Shown here: in pieces, positions 60,659 to 64,000 of the stretch | How positions within the stretch are numbered: the first letter of the stretch is position 1 | How the letters are laid out: every line of letters begins with the position of its first letter | Assembly: GCA_033065855.1 (NCBI GenBank) | Contig: JAVXUO010000704.1 | Location: 124,001-188,000 of the forward strand | DNA: 64,000 nucleotides | Direction: 5' to 3' | From: Escallonia rubra | Lineage: Eukaryota > Streptophyta > Magnoliopsida > Escalloniales > Escalloniaceae | Program-made: the position numbers and the translations under genes | The notes under the pieces: model-generated | What the model saw: the letters and a program-made list of their open reading frames with translations, nothing else | Told to the model about the DNA's origin: nothing | Databases searched by the model: none

Positions 60659-62074
60659 AACTGCAAAAGACACTATATAACAAAAATTGTTTATGTGACG
60701 AAAACTAAATATGGAAACCAGTCTTCCACTCAGAATAACCGCATGAGTTTCTTATGCAACATATTAAACAAGGACTGAGAGTCAATTTAACTGAATAAAA
60801 AGCAAAGAAATTACACTGAAATTTTGAATTTCTGTGTAAGTGAGATAGTTCATGGTTTCTTATGCTACATCATGATGGTTTCTTATGCTACATCACAATT
60901 TCTGTGTAAGGTTTCATACAAATCAGGCATCCAGCACCAGCAGCCACTCAGCTTCTCAGAACACTGAACAGGACAATACCAAAGAAAAGCTCATGCAATA
61001 AAAGTAGGGTAGCATGTTTTAAGGTACCATAGAATTCTTGATCTCTCAACATATTAATGAAATACGCCTAAACTTCTGGGGAAAATATCGCAGTAAACAG
61101 TGAAATCATTTCTTCCAATAACTAATAGTCATAGAGCACAGTTTGCTCACTCCTTCATTGCTGACTGCTATAGACATAGTAGAGTATTACTTGCAAAGTA
61201 CCACTTATAATCATCTAAATTCGTATCTTATTCAATCCCCAACCATGTTTGTGCTCAATCAAGGATTTGAGGCCCCTGCTCTTTCCCCCAATGTGCAAGA
61301 ATTACGCAGAACACCCACGTTAATCCTTGGCAAATAGACATCAGTGGAGTGCCCACCAAAAGATAACATCCATTCACTGCCATCTAGTAGAGACATAGAA
61401 TGAAATGCACCACCCCCCCACCCCCACAAAAAAAAAAAAAAAATTTGCTGATCACATCCAACAATAGGCCGTTAACAGGAAAACATCATACTCCTCCTGT
61501 TTAGTAATAATTATCCTCTTTGACATTTTGTAAATTTCTAATATTGAATTAGAGCATTTAAACATTGAAACATGTAAACTGTATACATAAATTAAGTACA
61601 CTTCGGTAAGTCAAATTAGTGCAACAATAAACTCTATTCTAAAAATTTGCAGAACGCCAAAAGCGACAGAAATTACGAAACGGGGGAATACTACATTTAG
61701 GCAAATTGAATACTCAAACGAACAAGAACCCTAATTTAATTATTACGTCAATCAAGGGTTTAAAGATTCATACAAAAATCAAAGCCATTATTGAAAGAAG
61801 ATGGAGCAAGGGGCTTCGCACAAACCTTCAGAGGGTGAATGTTGCCTTCAGAATCGCGACGGGGTGGGAGGGATGGTGGCGCAAAGGGTTGCCGCCACTG
61901 CTCCGTTCTTTTGTGCGAGTGTGCGACCCTTTTTTCTCTTCAGAACCCTTTTTTCTCTTCCCTTTTGTTTTGTTTAATGTATGTATGTATATATTCTTGC
62001 TTTATTATATATATTCTGCTAGTTTTCAATAATTAGTAAAAACATTTTTTTAATGAAAAATTAGAATAACACAT

Positions 62075-62295
62075 TTAGCGACGGAAATGACGCCGTCACC
62101 AAATTCCGTCACTAAATTCCGTCGCTAAATCGTTTGTTCCGTCGCAAACTTTTCTTTCCCGCTCATTTTTTCCCTCAACTATTTTTTGAGTCATAATAGT
62201 GACGGAACCTAATTCCGTCGCCCAATTCCGTCGGATTAGGTGGCTTTTAGCGATGGAATTGATTCCATTGCTAAATGCCGTCGCTAATAGTCATT
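62075..62295. repeat. Right subterminal repeat array (TTAGCGACGGAA word)
   Basis: TTAGCGACGGAA, CCGTCGCTAA, TTCCGTCGCCC and similar words mirror the left array of the same CACTA. Confidence 0.85.
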
Positions 62296-62310
62296 TTTCT
62301 TGTAGTGAAT

Positions 62311-62987
62311 TTACTTTTGGGTGCACTTTCTATAATTTTCAATTTTATTTCACAGTTTTCAATCTTCCAAGCGCTTTGAAGAAGTCTTCTTGAAGAGGTC
62401 AAAAACTCACACATTTGAATCAGTTGTAGCAATTGCCTACAACACTAGGGTAGAATCTATTTTATTTGGTTCTATTTCCTTATAGCAATACATGTAATGC
62501 TTATCTATGGTAGAGATGGAGTTGGTGGTCTAGCTTTTGATTTTTGGATCTGCTATACACAGCCGTTATACTACAGACACAATCCGTGCTCCACAATTGT
62601 GTGAGTGGGAAAACCCTAAAATCGTTTAATTCAAAATAAATAATGGTCAACTTGAATACTTGAAAAAAAAAAAATAATGGCTGAGGACCCTAAACAATTA
62701 TAGGCCTTAATCAGTAGTTGGCTCCTCCGTCCACACCTTCTAATTGCATGCCTGTTTGGATGGGCGCTGTATTTGGTACCCATTTTTATATAATAACATT
62801 GTTAACGACATCTAGTACATACTTTAAGTGCTGATCTATGTAAATTGAAAAGGTCATTGTAATAAATAGACTATGACAGAACATTTTGGATTATTGTAAA
62901 CGCCAAACCAAATAAATGCAGAACATTACAAAACACAATAGCATGACCCTTGCACCATATAATAATTTAGTTTTATGGGTACGTACA
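62311..62987. other. Intergenic, 3' side of the DJ-1-like gene
   Basis: No gene or repeat family is recognised. The 3' untranslated region of the DJ-1-like gene probably occupies the right part. Confidence 0.6.
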
Positions 62988-63881
62988 TCACACGAATTCA
63001 TGAAAACCCAATGGACGTAGAAAGAACAATGCCTTTGCAAGCTCAAGTACTTTCTTTGGCCCGAGCAGCTTCCTCACAATTGCCAACGAGAACTCTAAGG
63101 AAGTTCCTAGCCCGGTACCGGTGATGAGGCAGCCATCAATCAAAACCCTGTTTGCAAGCTCCCCAGAATCCAAGAATGCGTTGCATGTTTTTGGAAAGGT
63201 TGTGGCATTCTTACCCTGGATGTTCGAGAGAGCACATGTAGATATTAGTTCTATAATTTTAGGCTAGATGTACGTACTCTTTGAGATTCTTGGCATAATC
63301 TCAAAAGAATTTACATGCAACTTGGTTCTTAAGAACCAAGACATGTTCCAAAGAAGTTGTACCTCGCCAGTTGTTATCAAAGGAAAGAGAGGGGATTGAT
63401 GACAAGATTATATAAGTTGGTACCTTGATTAAACCATGAGGCCTCATAAGTAGAGCCTGGGTTGGAAACGTTCCGCCATGAGGTCTCTCTGACACTATCT
63501 GACTCTTTACCCAGTTTGTCAGCGTTCTGGAGTCTGCAAAAGGCTGGGAAGAAGAAATTCCACCCTGTACATGTGCAGAGTGTTTTGTTTTGTGGTTGTA
63601 GCATAGTCAACATAAAGTAAAACTAGGTATGCAATGTCGGAAAAGGATAACTGCTTTAAACGAAAAACACGGCTTACTGGCAAGACAATTAGGTCGTACG
63701 AATGCTTAGTAAGAGCATCATCAAGGAGCATGTCTGCCACTAGTATCACATTTTGAGAAGACTTAACTTCAAGTGTATCTTCGATGGATACCACAAATGT
63801 TTCTGCTTCTGCCCATCGAAGAACGTCAATCATCATTATAGCTTCCATTGCTTCTATTCCATTAGCTATCGGCAAAAGGAT
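62988..63881 (-). CDS. DJ-1/PfpI-family protein, C-terminal domain, catalytic Cys replaced
   Basis: Three exons, all phase 0 with GT-AG sites, are visible: 63881-63678 (ILLPIANGIEAMEA, IDVLRWAEAE, VADMLLDD, SYDLIVLP), 63564-63424 (GGISSSQPFADS, HGGTFPTQALLMRPHGLIK) and 63215-62988 (GKNATTFP, NRVLIDGCLI, GTSLEFSLAIVRKLLG, stop). Plant DJ-1 proteins usually have two tandem domains and act in oxidative-stress protection. The earlier part lies beyond the window. The conserved acidic residue (NGIEAME) is kept, but where the family has GICASPA this copy has GTFPTQA, so the reactive cysteine is a phenylalanine. The frame is otherwise intact, arguing for a divergent protein or a young pseudogene. Confidence 0.85.
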
Positions 63882-64000
63882 CTAGATGGAAAGTAGATCG
63901 ATAATAGGTTATCTAATAGAAAATAGGATCAAATGGTTTTAGGTTCATAGAGATGCTAAGTTGTTGAGTCATAATTCTATTAGCTTCTAAGAGAAATTGA
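63882..64000. other. Intron of the DJ-1-like gene at the window edge
   Basis: The acceptor TTTCCATCTAG precedes the exon starting at 63881. The upstream exons are outside the window. Confidence 0.6.

Larger units (their letters stand above)
57030..62307 (-). mobile_element. Non-autonomous CACTA element, 5.3 kb
   Basis: It begins CACTACAAGAAAAATAACCA at 57030 and ends ATTTTTCTTGTAGTG at 62307. AAT target duplications lie at 57027-57029 and 62308-62310. TTAGCGACGGAA/TTCCGTCGCTAA words fill both ends. No TNP2 sequence is present. A minus-strand accessory gene of the Transposase_24 type is still recognisable. A Harbinger-type MITE is inserted at 59451-60279. Movement would need TNP2 from elsewhere. 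Confidence 0.93.

Overview
This is plant nuclear DNA, almost certainly from a eudicot. It has spliced plant-type genes, AT-rich non-coding DNA, and about 49 kb of nested transposable elements. Nothing in it fixes the species. Host genes are few: one exon of a jacalin-related lectin at the left edge (minus strand), a complete four-exon alpha/beta hydrolase at 27375-28744 (minus), and the last three exons of a DJ-1/PfpI-family gene at the right edge (minus). I found no convincing tRNA or rRNA gene.

Transposons, left to right. (1) An old, degraded CACTA element runs from about 2359 to 25120. Its TNP2 transposase survives only as fragments (18780-23260), and a Mutator-like element with about 100-bp inverted ends (19424-20664) is inserted in them. 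(2) A second CACTA, 4508-18582 with perfect CAT target duplications, sits inside the first. Its transposase and accessory genes have a few small lesions, and it carries a broken 3' piece of a subtilase gene. (3) A non-LTR retrotransposon (LINE) occupies 30569-49764, flanked by an 18-bp target duplication. (4) A third CACTA, 32979-46281 with TCG duplications, lies inside that LINE, two codons before the first catalytic aspartate of its reverse transcriptase. This element looks complete: its TNP2 gene reads through four exons to an 1180-residue protein, and its accessory gene reads in phase through six exons. (5) A shorter CACTA, 57030-62307 with AAT duplications, lacks TNP2 but keeps in-frame accessory-gene exons and hosts a Harbinger-type element in one intron.

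The three CACTAs with well-defined ends share one layout. In the two large ones TNP2 is transcribed from the right end leftward and the accessory (Transposase_24-like, TNPA/TNPD-type) gene follows on the same strand; the short one keeps only the accessory gene, in the same orientation. Each has its own subterminal repeat word: GTGTCGC in 4508-18582, CCGCTGCTATAG in 32979-46281, and TTAGCGACGGAA in 57030-62307. The old outer element uses a decayed form of the last. These words are probably the binding sites of each element's own accessory protein.

Two stretches flanking the old outer CACTA (784-2355 plus 25121-25270, and 25390-26640) are diverged copies of each other. The second copy therefore acts as an empty reference for insertions in the first. 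The 51-57 kb interval is AT-rich, with decayed retroelement pieces, degenerate tandem repeats and palindromes but no recognised gene. I did not find a clearly new molecular system. The strongest points are the apparently complete CACTA inside a LINE, the subtilase piece carried by a CACTA, and a DJ-1-like gene that has lost the family's catalytic cysteine.
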